The notes below the pieces were generated by a model. That model made no database searches and had not been told where the DNA came from. It worked only from the letters and a program-made list of their open reading frames with translations. A stretch of 32,500 nucleotides of DNA. It comes from Balneolaceae bacterium (lineage in GTDB: Bacteria; Bacteroidota; Rhodothermia; Balneolales; Balneolaceae). Below, piece by piece: positions 23,251 through 31,152 of this stretch (position 1 is the stretch's first letter; each line of letters starts with the position of its first letter). The translations under genes and the position numbers were made by a program. The stretch lies in the NCBI GenBank assembly GCA_007123985.1, contig SLGA01000085.1, positions 1 to 32,500 of the forward strand, in the 5' to 3' direction.

Positions 23251-24143
23251 TCTTTACCCAACACAGCCAGAATACCAGGGGTTACGTCAAGAATGCTATT
23301 TGCATTTAAAAATGGCCCTGTTTCTCCATGAACAAAAAGTGGTACCGGGTTTCGGGTATGGGTTTTGGTAGATAAATCTTCGATATTGCCGTGATCGCTG
23401 CAAATCACCAATGTATCAGCCGGTTTCTTGTTTTTGATAATATGAATAAGAAATCGGTCGAGTACTTTAAGAACCTGATCCGCCGTATCTCTCTTTTGCG
23501 AGTGCCCGGCCTTATCGGTGAGGTAATACTCATAAAGAACCAGATCGTACATTTCAAGTGCGTTGAGAGCTCTTTCTGATGCATCTTCAGGTTTAATGGA
23601 AGGCACATCAAGGTTTAACATACTTCGCCAGGCAGATTGAACGATTTCTGCTGTAATGGCTCGCTCTTGCAAAACATCTTCAAGCCGGTTTAGAGGTAGT
23701 CCGGCAGATTTTGTCATAAGTGTGGTGCAGCTCCAGCGGTTTCTTTTTTCTGACTTTTCGAAAAAAATATCCGGATAGGCATTTAAGAAATGAGGATTTT
23801 TACCCATTGTTAAAGCTTTGTGAAACAGGCTTTTTTTCTGAAGAAGCGGTTTAATTTTAGAATGAGGAAACGGCCCAAAATGCTTTCCTATTTTTTTTGA
23901 TGCGTTGATCCCGGTAAAAAGTGTAGTCTGCCCTGTTCCGCTTTGTGGCAATCCGTCTACATCCAGGTTAGCATCTGTTTTTTTAAATAAGATGCTGTTT
24001 TCATCTCTATTTACGCACTCTTCATGCACTCCGTTGCTCTTAGTAAAAAAAGAGAATGAAACAAGATTTTCTGTGGCTAACGGATTTAGAGATGAGTTTT
24101 CACCAATTCCAAAACCATCCACAAATACAAAAAGTACTGCCAT
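23247..24143 (-). CDS. Alkaline-phosphatase-superfamily metalloenzyme, iPGM-like
   Basis: 298 residues. Metal-site motifs of the alkaline phosphatase superfamily appear in order: D9 (FVDGFGIGE), a nucleophile region (S68 or T70 in LPQSGTGQTTLFTGINA), YYLTDKAGH, and C-terminal ICSDHGNIEDLSTKTHTRNPVPLFVHG. The pattern is closest to cofactor-independent phosphoglycerate mutase and phosphopentomutase, but the protein is much shorter and lacks the iPGM insertion domain, so the substrate is unclear. It starts within the stop of dtd (TAATG), which indicates coupling. Convergent with adk, with overlapping stop codons. Confidence 0.82.
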   Translation of the reverse strand: MAVLFVFVDGFGIGENSSLNPLATENLVSFSFFTKSNGVHEECVNRDENSILFKKTDANLDVDGLPQSGTGQTTLFTGINASKKIGKHFGPFPHSKIKPLLQKKSLFHKALTMGKNPHFLNAYPDIFFEKSEKRNRWSCTTLMTKSAGLPLNRLEDVLQERAITAEIVQSAWRSMLNLDVPSIKPEDASERALNALEMYDLVLYEYYLTDKAGHSQKRDTADQVLKVLDRFLIHIIKNKKPADTLVICSDHGNIEDLSTKTHTRNPVPLFVHGETGPFLNANSILDVTPGILAVLGKD

Positions 24144-24583
24144 TACTTCTCCAGTATCAGTGTAACGGGGCCATCGTTCACAAGCTCAACATCCATCATA
24201 GCACCAAACTCACCTGATTGCACATTCAAATTACTCTCTGTTCTTAATTTTTCAATCATATAATCATACAGAGGTTCGGCAGTTTCTGGACGGGCCGCTT
24301 CTATGAAACTGGGTCTGGTTCCTTTTTTTGAATTTCCATAGAGCGTAAACTGTGAAACCACCAAAAGACCTCCATTGATATCTTTCACTGATCGATTCAT
24401 CTTTCCCTCATCATCCTCAAAAACTCGGAGCTTAGGAATCTTTGTACAACACCAGTCAGCTTGTTCTTTTGTATCTGTTTCATGAATACCAGCAAGCAGT
24501 AATAATCCTCTCTCAATTTTACCTGTTATGTTACCGTTTATGGTTACTGACGCTCTGCTTACTCGCTGAATGACTATTCTCAT
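24143..24583 (-). CDS. dtd: D-aminoacyl-tRNA deacylase
   Basis: 146 residues. Removes D-amino acids from tRNA. Family motifs are present: MRIVIQRVSRASVTING start, LLLLAGIHETDT, SQFTLYGNSKKGTRPSF (catalytic SQFTL) and the C-terminal NDGPVTLILEK (Gly-cisPro-type). The frame continues upstream to another ATG at 24673, but MRIVIQRV is the family start. The extra 30 residues would be translated from DnaA-box DNA, so the ATG at 24583 is chosen. Upstream of the alkaline-phosphatase-like gene in a two-gene operon with overlapping stop/start. Confidence 0.94.
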   Translation of the reverse strand: MRIVIQRVSRASVTINGNITGKIERGLLLLAGIHETDTKEQADWCCTKIPKLRVFEDDEGKMNRSVKDINGGLLVVSQFTLYGNSKKGTRPSFIEAARPETAEPLYDYMIEKLRTESNLNVQSGEFGAMMDVELVNDGPVTLILEK

Positions 24584-25055
24584 ATGTGGGAAACTATGTG
24601 GATAATGTTGCTTTTTGATGTTAGTAACAAAATTAAAACAGTTTTCATGTAATCTATCCACATTGATTAACAATTAAAACCGGTTATCCACATTGAAAAA
24701 GAATAACTTTTCGTGTGGATGAAACAGATGTATGGTATAGGTGTAAAAAATATGGAATGTTAATTACTGCTATTTAAAAAATATAAAGCATTGTTTTTTA
24801 ATAATTAGTTATTCACATATTTATTAACAATCAGAGAAGAGTTATACAATCTGTTCTAATAAAAAAGTTATACACTTCTTAACACTGTTCTACTACTATA
24901 CTACAAAATTTACAATCCAATACTTTTCGTTAACTCCTGTGGATAACCTGAACCATTTAGTTAAAATGTAAAGTTTTAATCTTTCTATCTTTCTGATCAA
25001 TTGTGATAATTTCCATTTACCAGTAAATTTTTAAACCGTTTAAACAAGTTCTACA
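24584..25055. other. Candidate replication origin, DnaA-box cluster in AT-rich DNA
   Basis: 472 bp between divergent dtd and purM. Perfect DnaA boxes (TTATCCACA or its complement) lie at 24597-24605 (-), 24684-24692 (+) and 24938-24946 (-). One-mismatch boxes lie at 24654-24662 (+), 24714-24722 (-) and 24809-24817 (+), with weaker ones at 24842 and 24868. The boxes at 24654, 24684 and 24714 are spaced exactly 30 bp, three helical turns. Most of 24730-24930 is very AT-rich, as for an unwinding element, and CTACTACTATACTAC (24890-24904) gives TAG repeats on the minus strand, similar to a DnaA-trio. dnaA itself is not in the window. The co-directed ffh operon to the left would be head-on to a fork leaving here, which argues mildly against. 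Confidence 0.55.
24654..24722. repeat. DnaA-box iterons with 30-bp spacing
   Basis: CTATCCACATTGA (24654) and TTATCCACATTGA (24684) share twelve bases and are 30 bp apart. A third, inverted box (TGTGGATGA, 24714) follows at the same interval. Phase-spaced boxes are what a DnaA oligomer would need. Confidence 0.75.
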
Positions 25056-26060
25056 GTGTCAGAAAAAAAATATACTTACAAAGATTCCGGAGTTGATATT
25101 AAAGCAGGAGAAGAACTTGTTAACTCAATTAAAGATGTGGTTAAAGAGACTCATAATGCAAATGTTCTGAGTAATATTGGAGGATTTGGCGGACTCTTTT
25201 CAGCTAATTTTACCTCTCTTAAAAATCCCGTTCTGGTAAGTAGTGTAGATGGTGTGGGGACCAAGCTAATTGTAGCATTTAAAGCCCGTATATATGATAC
25301 TGTTGGCCAGGATCTTGTGAACCACTGTGTGAATGACATTGCAGTTTGCGGTGCAGATCCGCTTTTTTTTCTCGACTATTTTTCAACAGGAAAACTGGAA
25401 CAGAACATAGGCTACGATGTAATTAAAGGATTTGCCAAAGCGTGTAAAGAAAATGGGGTAGCATTAATTGGTGGTGAAACTGCCGAAATGCCGGATATCT
25501 ATAAAAAGGGTGAGTTTGATCTGGCAGGAACCGTAGTTGGTGTTGTTGACAGAGATAAACTGATTACCGGTGAAAACATAAAAAAAGGTGATCTGCTTCT
25601 TGGTTTCAAAAGCACAGGACTGCACACAAACGGATACTCTTTGGCGCGAAAGGTACTCTTCAGTAAATTTGATATTAATGATAAACCCGATGAACTAAAA
25701 AACAGCATTGGAGAGGAACTTCTGCAGGTTCATAAATCATATCTGTCATTGATAAAGAAATTAAGAGAAACAGATGGGGTAAATGGATTTTCGCACATTA
25801 CCGGTGGTGGCATTGAGGGAAATACAAAACGAATTTTACCGGATGGATATAAACTTTCTGTTGATTGGAACAGCTGGGAACGTCCTGCAATATTCAAATT
25901 GATTCAAAAAACAGGAAATGTACCCGAAGAGGATATGCAGGCAACTTTTAATCTTGGAATAGGTATGATAGCTGTAGTTTCCAAGGATAAAGCTGATACC
26001 ATCCAAAATATTTGTAAAACGATTGGTGAAGAGGCAGTAATTATCGGGAATGTTGTCTGA
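25056..26060 (+). CDS. purM: Phosphoribosylformylglycinamidine cyclo-ligase
   Basis: 334 residues. AIR synthase, purine pathway step 5 (FGAM + ATP to AIR). Starts with GTG at 25056 (SEKKYTYKDSGVDIKAGEELV). Motifs: SSVDGVGTKL, VNHCVNDIAVCGADPLFFLDYFSTGKL, LIGGETAEMPDIY, LLGFKSTGLHTNGYSLARK, HITGGGIEGN and FNLGIGM near the C-terminus. Complete. No other pur gene is adjacent. No purine riboswitch was seen in the upstream region. The DUF2914 gene follows 22 bp on. Confidence 0.96.
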   Translation: MSEKKYTYKDSGVDIKAGEELVNSIKDVVKETHNANVLSNIGGFGGLFSANFTSLKNPVLVSSVDGVGTKLIVAFKARIYDTVGQDLVNHCVNDIAVCGADPLFFLDYFSTGKLEQNIGYDVIKGFAKACKENGVALIGGETAEMPDIYKKGEFDLAGTVVGVVDRDKLITGENIKKGDLLLGFKSTGLHTNGYSLARKVLFSKFDINDKPDELKNSIGEELLQVHKSYLSLIKKLRETDGVNGFSHITGGGIEGNTKRILPDGYKLSVDWNSWERPAIFKLIQKTGNVPEEDMQATFNLGIGMIAVVSKDKADTIQNICKTIGEEAVIIGNVV

Positions 26061-26082
26061 AATAAATCAAATATAAAACTAC

Positions 26083-27174
26083 ATGCTAATTCGCCTTCGG
26101 GCTTACCTCCGGTTACGGAAAAAATACCTTCCTTTACTTTTCTTTATCACCGGTTTTTTGTGGGATACGCTTACCCTTGGGAGAATAGACCGACTTTACG
26201 ACAGGGTGATACTCAGCACGTACATGGCATCTCTTACAGGTTGTCTATATTTGTATAATGTTGCAGATGATGGTGCATGGAAAGAGACTTTTTTTGAGAT
26301 GTATGAAAAATATCTTCCACTTGCCATTCAATTTTTTCTGGGTGGACTCTGCAGCGCATTTGTGATCTATTTTTCACGAAGTGTTTCATTAACCAAAACC
26401 CTCTCCTTTTTTATTATTCTGGTAATTTTGCTGTTTGCAAATGAACTCCTCAAAAAACGAATTTCAAATAAGTATTTACAGTTTAGCGCATACTTTTTTG
26501 TGAATTTCACCTTTTTCACATTTTTTATACCGGTGTTAATCAGGCAAATGAACACGTTCATTTTTTTAATTTCAGGTTTTGTTAGCCTCACCATCACAAC
26601 AATACTTATTGTATACATTTATCGCTCCAGTCCATCCACTCGAAAAGAGATCAGCAAGAAAAAAACTCTTGGAATTATTACCGGGCTATATGTAATGTTC
26701 AACACATTCTATTTTCTAAACTTGATACCACCTGTACCTCTTGCACTTGATACCGGAATTGTAGCCCACAACGTGCAAAAAATGAACGGTGATTATAAAG
26801 TTACCTATCAGGAAGAAGTATGGTACAAATTCTGGAGGCAGAACGATCTTACCTATATACAGGAGCGGGATACAAATGTGTATGTCTATACCTCCATATT
26901 TGCCCCAACAGATCTCCGAAAAGCAGTAGCCCATCGGTGGAGATGGAAAAATCCGCAGACAGGGCGCTGGCAAACAGTTGATCGGATAGGGTATGAAATA
27001 ACCGGTGGCAGAGATGCAGGCTATAGGGGATTTACATTCAAACGAAATATCAGAGAGGGAGACTGGCGCGTTGATGTAATAACCGAAGAGGGACAAATTA
27101 TTGGGATTGTACGTTTTGAAGTTGTAATGGGAGAAGTAAACGAAAACCTTCGGCTTGAAACGAAAATTTTTTAG
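26083..27174 (+). CDS. DUF2914 domain membrane protein
   Basis: 363 residues. About six or seven transmembrane helices over the first 235 residues (for example LFFITGFLWDTLTLG, FFIILVILLFANELL, FFVNFTFFTFFIPVLI, TLGIITGLYVMFNTFYFLN), then a soluble beta domain (240-355) with DLTYIQERDTNVYVYTSIFAPTDLRKAVAHRWRWKNPQTGRWQTVDRIGYEITGGRDAGYRGFTFKRNIREGDWRVDVITEEGQIIG. This C-terminal pattern matches DUF2914. Function unknown; probably periplasmic or external sensing or binding. It follows purM closely, likely by read-through. Confidence 0.85.
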   Translation: MLIRLRAYLRLRKKYLPLLFFITGFLWDTLTLGRIDRLYDRVILSTYMASLTGCLYLYNVADDGAWKETFFEMYEKYLPLAIQFFLGGLCSAFVIYFSRSVSLTKTLSFFIILVILLFANELLKKRISNKYLQFSAYFFVNFTFFTFFIPVLIRQMNTFIFLISGFVSLTITTILIVYIYRSSPSTRKEISKKKTLGIITGLYVMFNTFYFLNLIPPVPLALDTGIVAHNVQKMNGDYKVTYQEEVWYKFWRQNDLTYIQERDTNVYVYTSIFAPTDLRKAVAHRWRWKNPQTGRWQTVDRIGYEITGGRDAGYRGFTFKRNIREGDWRVDVITEEGQIIGIVRFEVVMGEVNENLRLETKIF

Positions 27175-27271
27175 TTAGAAAATTTTTCACTGAAATACAG
27201 ATATATTATAGGGAACAAAGAGCAGTATATGTGTTCAAAAACATATAAAAACCAATCATTAAGGTGATACA

Positions 27272-27991
27272 ATGGAAAAAAATAATCTGGCTGGATTTAT
27301 ACTCATTGGTATCTGTTTATTCGCAGGTTTAACAGTGCTTGGCTTCTTTTTGAATAGTTCAGTAAAAACGTTCAAAGATTATGAGAGAACTGTAACCGTT
27401 CGTGGACTTGCCGAACAGGAACACATGGCTGATGTGGTTATATGGCCCCTGCAATTTACACTGGCAAGTAATAATAGGGAAGAAATTTACCGACAACTTG
27501 ATAAAAACGCTGAAATTATTTCAGCGTTTTTATCAGAAAACGGAATAGCAGAAGATGAGATTTCGATTGATGTACCTGTTGTTACTGACAGACAAGCACA
27601 GCGCTGGGGCGGCGACAGCAGCGCACAATTTCGGTATGTAGCATCTCAGGCAATTACTGTGTACTCAAATAATGTGGAACATGTACGAAGTGTGATGAGA
27701 AATGTGGGAGATCTTGGGAGGCAGGGTGTGATAATATCAGGGGATGATTATCAATTTCGAACTGAATATATGTTTACACGGCTGAATGATATTAAACCGG
27801 AAATGATAGAAGAGGCTACAATAGAAGCCCGAAAAGTAGCCGAAAAATTTGCAGAAGATTCAGACAGTAAACTTGGTAAAATAAAAACAGCATCACAGGG
27901 GCAGTTTACCATATCTGATCGCGACAATAACAATCCGCACATAAAAAATGTGAGGGTAGTATCAACGATTGTGTACTACTTAACAGATTAG
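27272..27991 (+). CDS. SIMPL (DUF541) domain protein, membrane-anchored
   Basis: 239 residues. One N-terminal membrane helix (about 8-28), then a SIMPL domain (40-239: RTVTVRGLAEQEHMADVVIWPLQFTLASNN...DNNNPHIKNVRVVSTIVYYL), placing the bulk outside the membrane. Family members (BP26/OMP28-type) form oligomeric channels or rings; the exact role is unknown. Begins 97 bp after the DUF2914 gene. The reading frame contains a perfect hairpin sequence at 27500-27534, with arms terminating in five Ts, unusual for a coding region. Confidence 0.88.
   Translation: MEKNNLAGFILIGICLFAGLTVLGFFLNSSVKTFKDYERTVTVRGLAEQEHMADVVIWPLQFTLASNNREEIYRQLDKNAEIISAFLSENGIAEDEISIDVPVVTDRQAQRWGGDSSAQFRYVASQAITVYSNNVEHVRSVMRNVGDLGRQGVIISGDDYQFRTEYMFTRLNDIKPEMIEEATIEARKVAEKFAEDSDSKLGKIKTASQGQFTISDRDNNNPHIKNVRVVSTIVYYLTD
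27500..27534. repeat. Perfect 15-bp inverted repeat inside the SIMPL gene
   Basis: GATAAAAACGCTGAA (27500-27514) and TTCAGCGTTTTTATC (27520-27534) with loop ATTAT; an extra A-T pair makes 16 bp with a 3-nt loop. The arms run A5-CGCTGAA...TTCAGCG-T5, so on either strand it looks like a rho-independent terminator. It codes for DKNAEIISAFLS in frame. The rest of the gene shows nothing comparable. Confidence 0.95.
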
Positions 27992-28045
27992 TTTTTGCGT
28001 TTTGATGGTTGGCTTCTCATCTTTTAAAAAAAATGATACAGTTCT

Positions 28046-28387
28046 ATGAAAAGAGTTCATCTTCTAAAAATTGCACACGGCCGTAGCGGCGATAAAGGGA
28101 ATGGCAGTAATGTGGGTATCATTGCACGCCATCCGAAAATATACCCGTTTTTACGGGAAACCTTAACAGAAACCCGCGTGAAAGAACACATGAAGCACAT
28201 CTGTAAAGGAGATGTTGAGCGATTTGAGATGCCAAATATAGGGGCTCTGAATTTTATTCTGAATGAGAGTCTTGGAGGCGGAGGTACGGTATCACTAAAA
28301 CTGGACGCCCAGGGAAAAACCCATGCTTCTACCCTACTTCGCATGGAAATTGATGTACCCGAAGAGTTACTCGATTTGGTAGATTAA
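28046..28387 (+). CDS. Stand-alone AtuA C-terminal-like protein
   Basis: 113 residues. Matches the C-terminal region of AtuA-type proteins (acyclic terpene utilization): IAHGRSGDKGNGSNVGIIARHP, GDVERFEMPNIGALNFILNESLGGGGTVSLKLDAQGKTHASTLLRMEIDVP. The larger N-terminal AtuA domain is absent, so this is the isolated domain. In known systems it accompanies short-chain or acyl-CoA metabolism, but no such genes are near. Its stop is 3 bp before the APC permease start, so the two are co-translated. Confidence 0.85.
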   Translation: MKRVHLLKIAHGRSGDKGNGSNVGIIARHPKIYPFLRETLTETRVKEHMKHICKGDVERFEMPNIGALNFILNESLGGGGTVSLKLDAQGKTHASTLLRMEIDVPEELLDLVD

Positions 28388-28390
28388 GGG

Positions 28391-30604
28391 ATGGAATCGT
28401 CAGCCTCCCAAACAAGAACCATAGGATTAACAGGTGCCACAGGTATAGGTGTTGGTGCTATGGTTGGCGGCGGGATTCTGGCATTAGCAGGTGTGGCTTT
28501 TTCTGTTGCGGGGCCATCAGCTATTCTTGCATTTGCACTGAATGGTTTAATTGCATTGATAATTGCTCTCAGTTTTGCTGAGATGGCAGCGGCACATCCG
28601 CAGTCGGGCGGTACCTACACATTTGCAAAAAAAGCACTTTCCTTAAATGTGGCATTTGGCGTTGGTTGGGTGGTTTGGTTTGCATCAATTGTAGCGGCAG
28701 TTCTCTATGCACTTGGATTTGGAGCCTTTGCAGTCTTTTCCCTTCAGCAGATTATTCCGGCTTTAACGGAAGGTGGGAACTATACATGGCTTTCAACGCT
28801 GTTGGCATTAGTTGCTCTTGGCCTTTATGTATTTCAGTTAACCCGTTCATCAGGTGGGGGCGGATCCTTTATTAATATAGGTAAAGTAGCTGTTTTTGCT
28901 GTATTAATAGCAGGGGGGCTTGCAGCTTTTTTTAACACTCCTGTTTCACATGTTCGTGAAAGTCTGAGTCCATTTTTTGCGGACGGTTTTTCCGGTTTGA
29001 TTGCAGCCATGGGGTATACATTTATTGCGCTTCAGGGTTTTGATCTGATTGCTGCGGCATCGGGTGAGATAAAAACACCCGAAAAAACCATTCCAAAAGC
29101 GATGATGGCAACCCTCGCAATTGGCCTTGCAATCTACATTCCGCTTCTGTTTGTGATTTCAACCGTGGGTATGAATCCGGGCGAATCGATTACAGAGGTG
29201 AGCACGGCCTATCCGGAAACTGTAGTGGCAATTGCTGCACAAAATTATCTGGGTTCATTTGGTTTCTGGCTGGTTATGGTTGCCGGTATTTTTTCGATGC
29301 TATCTGCTCTTCAGGCAAATGTTTTTGCGGCTTCACGTATAGCTCTTGCTATGTCGCTCGATCGCACTCTCTCCCACCAACTTTCCGTTCTTCATGAAAA
29401 ATTTGGAACACCGGTTATAGCCATCTATGTAACGGGTGCTATTGTTGGCCTGTTGATATTTATTTTACCCGATGTTGCCGCGGCCGGTGCTGCTTCCAGT
29501 TTGATCTTTTTAATAACATTTGCCCTTGCACAGGGTGTAAACATGTTGATGCGAAAGCGCAGTTTTAAGCAGGTAATTACATTCAGAGTACCCTATTACC
29601 CGGCGCTACCCATTATTGGTATTACAGCCTGTGTAGGCTTGGCTCTGTTTCAGGCTGTTGCGGTTCCTTCAGCAGGAATAATTGCACTTATATGGCTTGT
29701 ATTGGGCAGTTTTCTGTTTGTTATTTTCTTTGTGCAGAGAGCCAGAGTAATTGATGCATCCAACGAAGCCCTCAACCCCGACCTCATTCGCCTGAGGGGA
29801 CTCAGCCCGCTTGTACTTGTACCCATAGCCAATCCTGCCAATGCCGACTCCATGGTGTTTGTAGCCAATGCACTTGCACCTCCGCAGGTGGGCAGAGTTC
29901 TGTTGCTTTCAATTGTAACGCCTGACGAAGATAGAGATACAACCGAGCTGAAACTTGAAAATTCGCAAAATGCAATACGCAAAGCACTTTCAGCTTCGTT
30001 CGATTCAGGCTTGCGCCCTGATGCACTTGCAACAATAGCTGATGAACGATGGGGCGAAATTGCCAGGGTTGTAAAAGTTCATCGCTGTCGCAGCTTGCTT
30101 CTGGGATTAAGCTATTTAGCAGATACTCAAACAGCTGAAAATCTTGAAAAACTGGTAGCTTCCGTGCATTGCGACGTGGTAGTTTTCAGAACTCCCTATA
30201 GCGGATGGAATATAAAAGATGCCCGCAAAATATTAGTTCCTGTTAGAGGTACAGGCGAACATGATGCACTAAGAGCCAGGGTTCTCGGAAGTTTATGGAG
30301 AACCACCCAGCCCGAAATAACATTTGTGCAAATGGTGCCAGAAAATACACCAAATAAGAAACTGGCAAGTATAGAGAAAGAATTACAGCGTTTTGCAGGG
30401 CGTATTATACCAGGAAATACAGTTACAAAAGTAATACCTGAAGCTAATGTGCCGGAGAAATTAACTGAATTAACTCATGACTTTGATCTTGTGATAATGG
30501 GACTTGGTAAAGCAGGGTTGAATAACCGTGCGTTTGGCGGTGTAACCCTAAAACTTGCCGGTGAAACAGGTACCGCTCTTATACTGATTAGCCACTCAAA
30601 ATAG
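28391..30604 (+). CDS. APC-family amino acid permease with two C-terminal UspA-like domains
   Basis: 737 residues. The N-terminal half (1-450) is an APC transporter with about 12 helices, with TIGLTGATGIGVGAMVGGGILALAG, AHPQSGGTYTFAKKAL and LQGFDLIAAASGEIKTPEKTIPKAMM. The C-terminal part is cytoplasmic with two universal-stress-type domains: about 467-600 (LSPLVLVPIANPANADSMVFVANALAPPQVGRVLLLSIVTP...) and about 609-735 (DARKILVPVRGTGEHDALRARVLGSLW...DLVIMGLGKAGL...GTALILISHSK). Such permease-USP fusions occur across bacteria, with the USP part taken as a nucleotide-sensing regulator. Substrate not readable. 3 bp after the AtuA-C gene. Confidence 0.92.
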   Translation: MESSASQTRTIGLTGATGIGVGAMVGGGILALAGVAFSVAGPSAILAFALNGLIALIIALSFAEMAAAHPQSGGTYTFAKKALSLNVAFGVGWVVWFASIVAAVLYALGFGAFAVFSLQQIIPALTEGGNYTWLSTLLALVALGLYVFQLTRSSGGGGSFINIGKVAVFAVLIAGGLAAFFNTPVSHVRESLSPFFADGFSGLIAAMGYTFIALQGFDLIAAASGEIKTPEKTIPKAMMATLAIGLAIYIPLLFVISTVGMNPGESITEVSTAYPETVVAIAAQNYLGSFGFWLVMVAGIFSMLSALQANVFAASRIALAMSLDRTLSHQLSVLHEKFGTPVIAIYVTGAIVGLLIFILPDVAAAGAASSLIFLITFALAQGVNMLMRKRSFKQVITFRVPYYPALPIIGITACVGLALFQAVAVPSAGIIALIWLVLGSFLFVIFFVQRARVIDASNEALNPDLIRLRGLSPLVLVPIANPANADSMVFVANALAPPQVGRVLLLSIVTPDEDRDTTELKLENSQNAIRKALSASFDSGLRPDALATIADERWGEIARVVKVHRCRSLLLGLSYLADTQTAENLEKLVASVHCDVVVFRTPYSGWNIKDARKILVPVRGTGEHDALRARVLGSLWRTTQPEITFVQMVPENTPNKKLASIEKELQRFAGRIIPGNTVTKVIPEANVPEKLTELTHDFDLVIMGLGKAGLNNRAFGGVTLKLAGETGTALILISHSK

Positions 30605-30660
30605 TTGAAATTACAAATCCAGGTATGTGAATGGAATCGTTAACTGCTTAATAAAAAGGC

Positions 30661-31047
30661 ATGCTTCTAAAATACAGTTTTGCATGGTTTGGCATGATGT
30701 TTCTTGCAATTATTAACGGCACACTACGCGATTTTATTTACGCCACGATGGTGAGCGAACCGGCAGCTCATCAAATATCCACAATTACTCTTATTCTTCT
30801 ATTTGCAGCCTGGTTTAGGTTTTTAACATTGAAATGGCCAATAAACTCACCAGTACAGGCATGGAAAATCGGCATCATCTGGCTGTTCGCAACACTTATT
30901 TTTGAAACAGGAATGGGGCTATTTCTTATCGGGCTAAATTGGAGTGATATTATTCAGCAGTACAATCTTTTTTCAGGGAATTTGTGGGTATTGATTCCTC
31001 TGTGGACGTTTATTGGACCACGATTTTTCTTTAGTTTTCAGAAATAA
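30661..31047 (+). CDS. Small polytopic membrane protein, unknown function
   Basis: 128 residues with four hydrophobic helices: MLLKYSFAWFGMMFLAIINGTLRDFIY, STITLILLFAAWFRFLTL, AWKIGIIWLFATLIFETGMGLFLIGL and LWVLIPLWTFIGPRFFF. Conserved-looking charged or polar spots are NGTLRDF, ETGMG and the C-terminal PRFFFS. No recognised family. Separate start 56 bp after the permease, so perhaps in the same transcript. Confidence 0.75.
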   Translation: MLLKYSFAWFGMMFLAIINGTLRDFIYATMVSEPAAHQISTITLILLFAAWFRFLTLKWPINSPVQAWKIGIIWLFATLIFETGMGLFLIGLNWSDIIQQYNLFSGNLWVLIPLWTFIGPRFFFSFQK

Positions 31048-31152
31048 AAGTAACTTAAGTTTTTGCTATGTGAGTATGGTTGGTTTATACTATTTAATGG
31101 GGTGAAGGTAAGAAAGAAGCTCTGAGCATTTTGATTATAAACCATTTCGGAT

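Noticed and set aside
24584..24673. N-terminal extension of dtd to the ATG at 24673
   Set aside because: The extra 30 residues are not part of the family, and the DNA carries DnaA boxes. The ATG at 24583 matches the family start.
24900..25055. Purine riboswitch ahead of purM
   Set aside because: I looked for the conserved three-way junction and its loop motifs and did not see them. The region is explained better by AT-rich DNA with a DnaA box.
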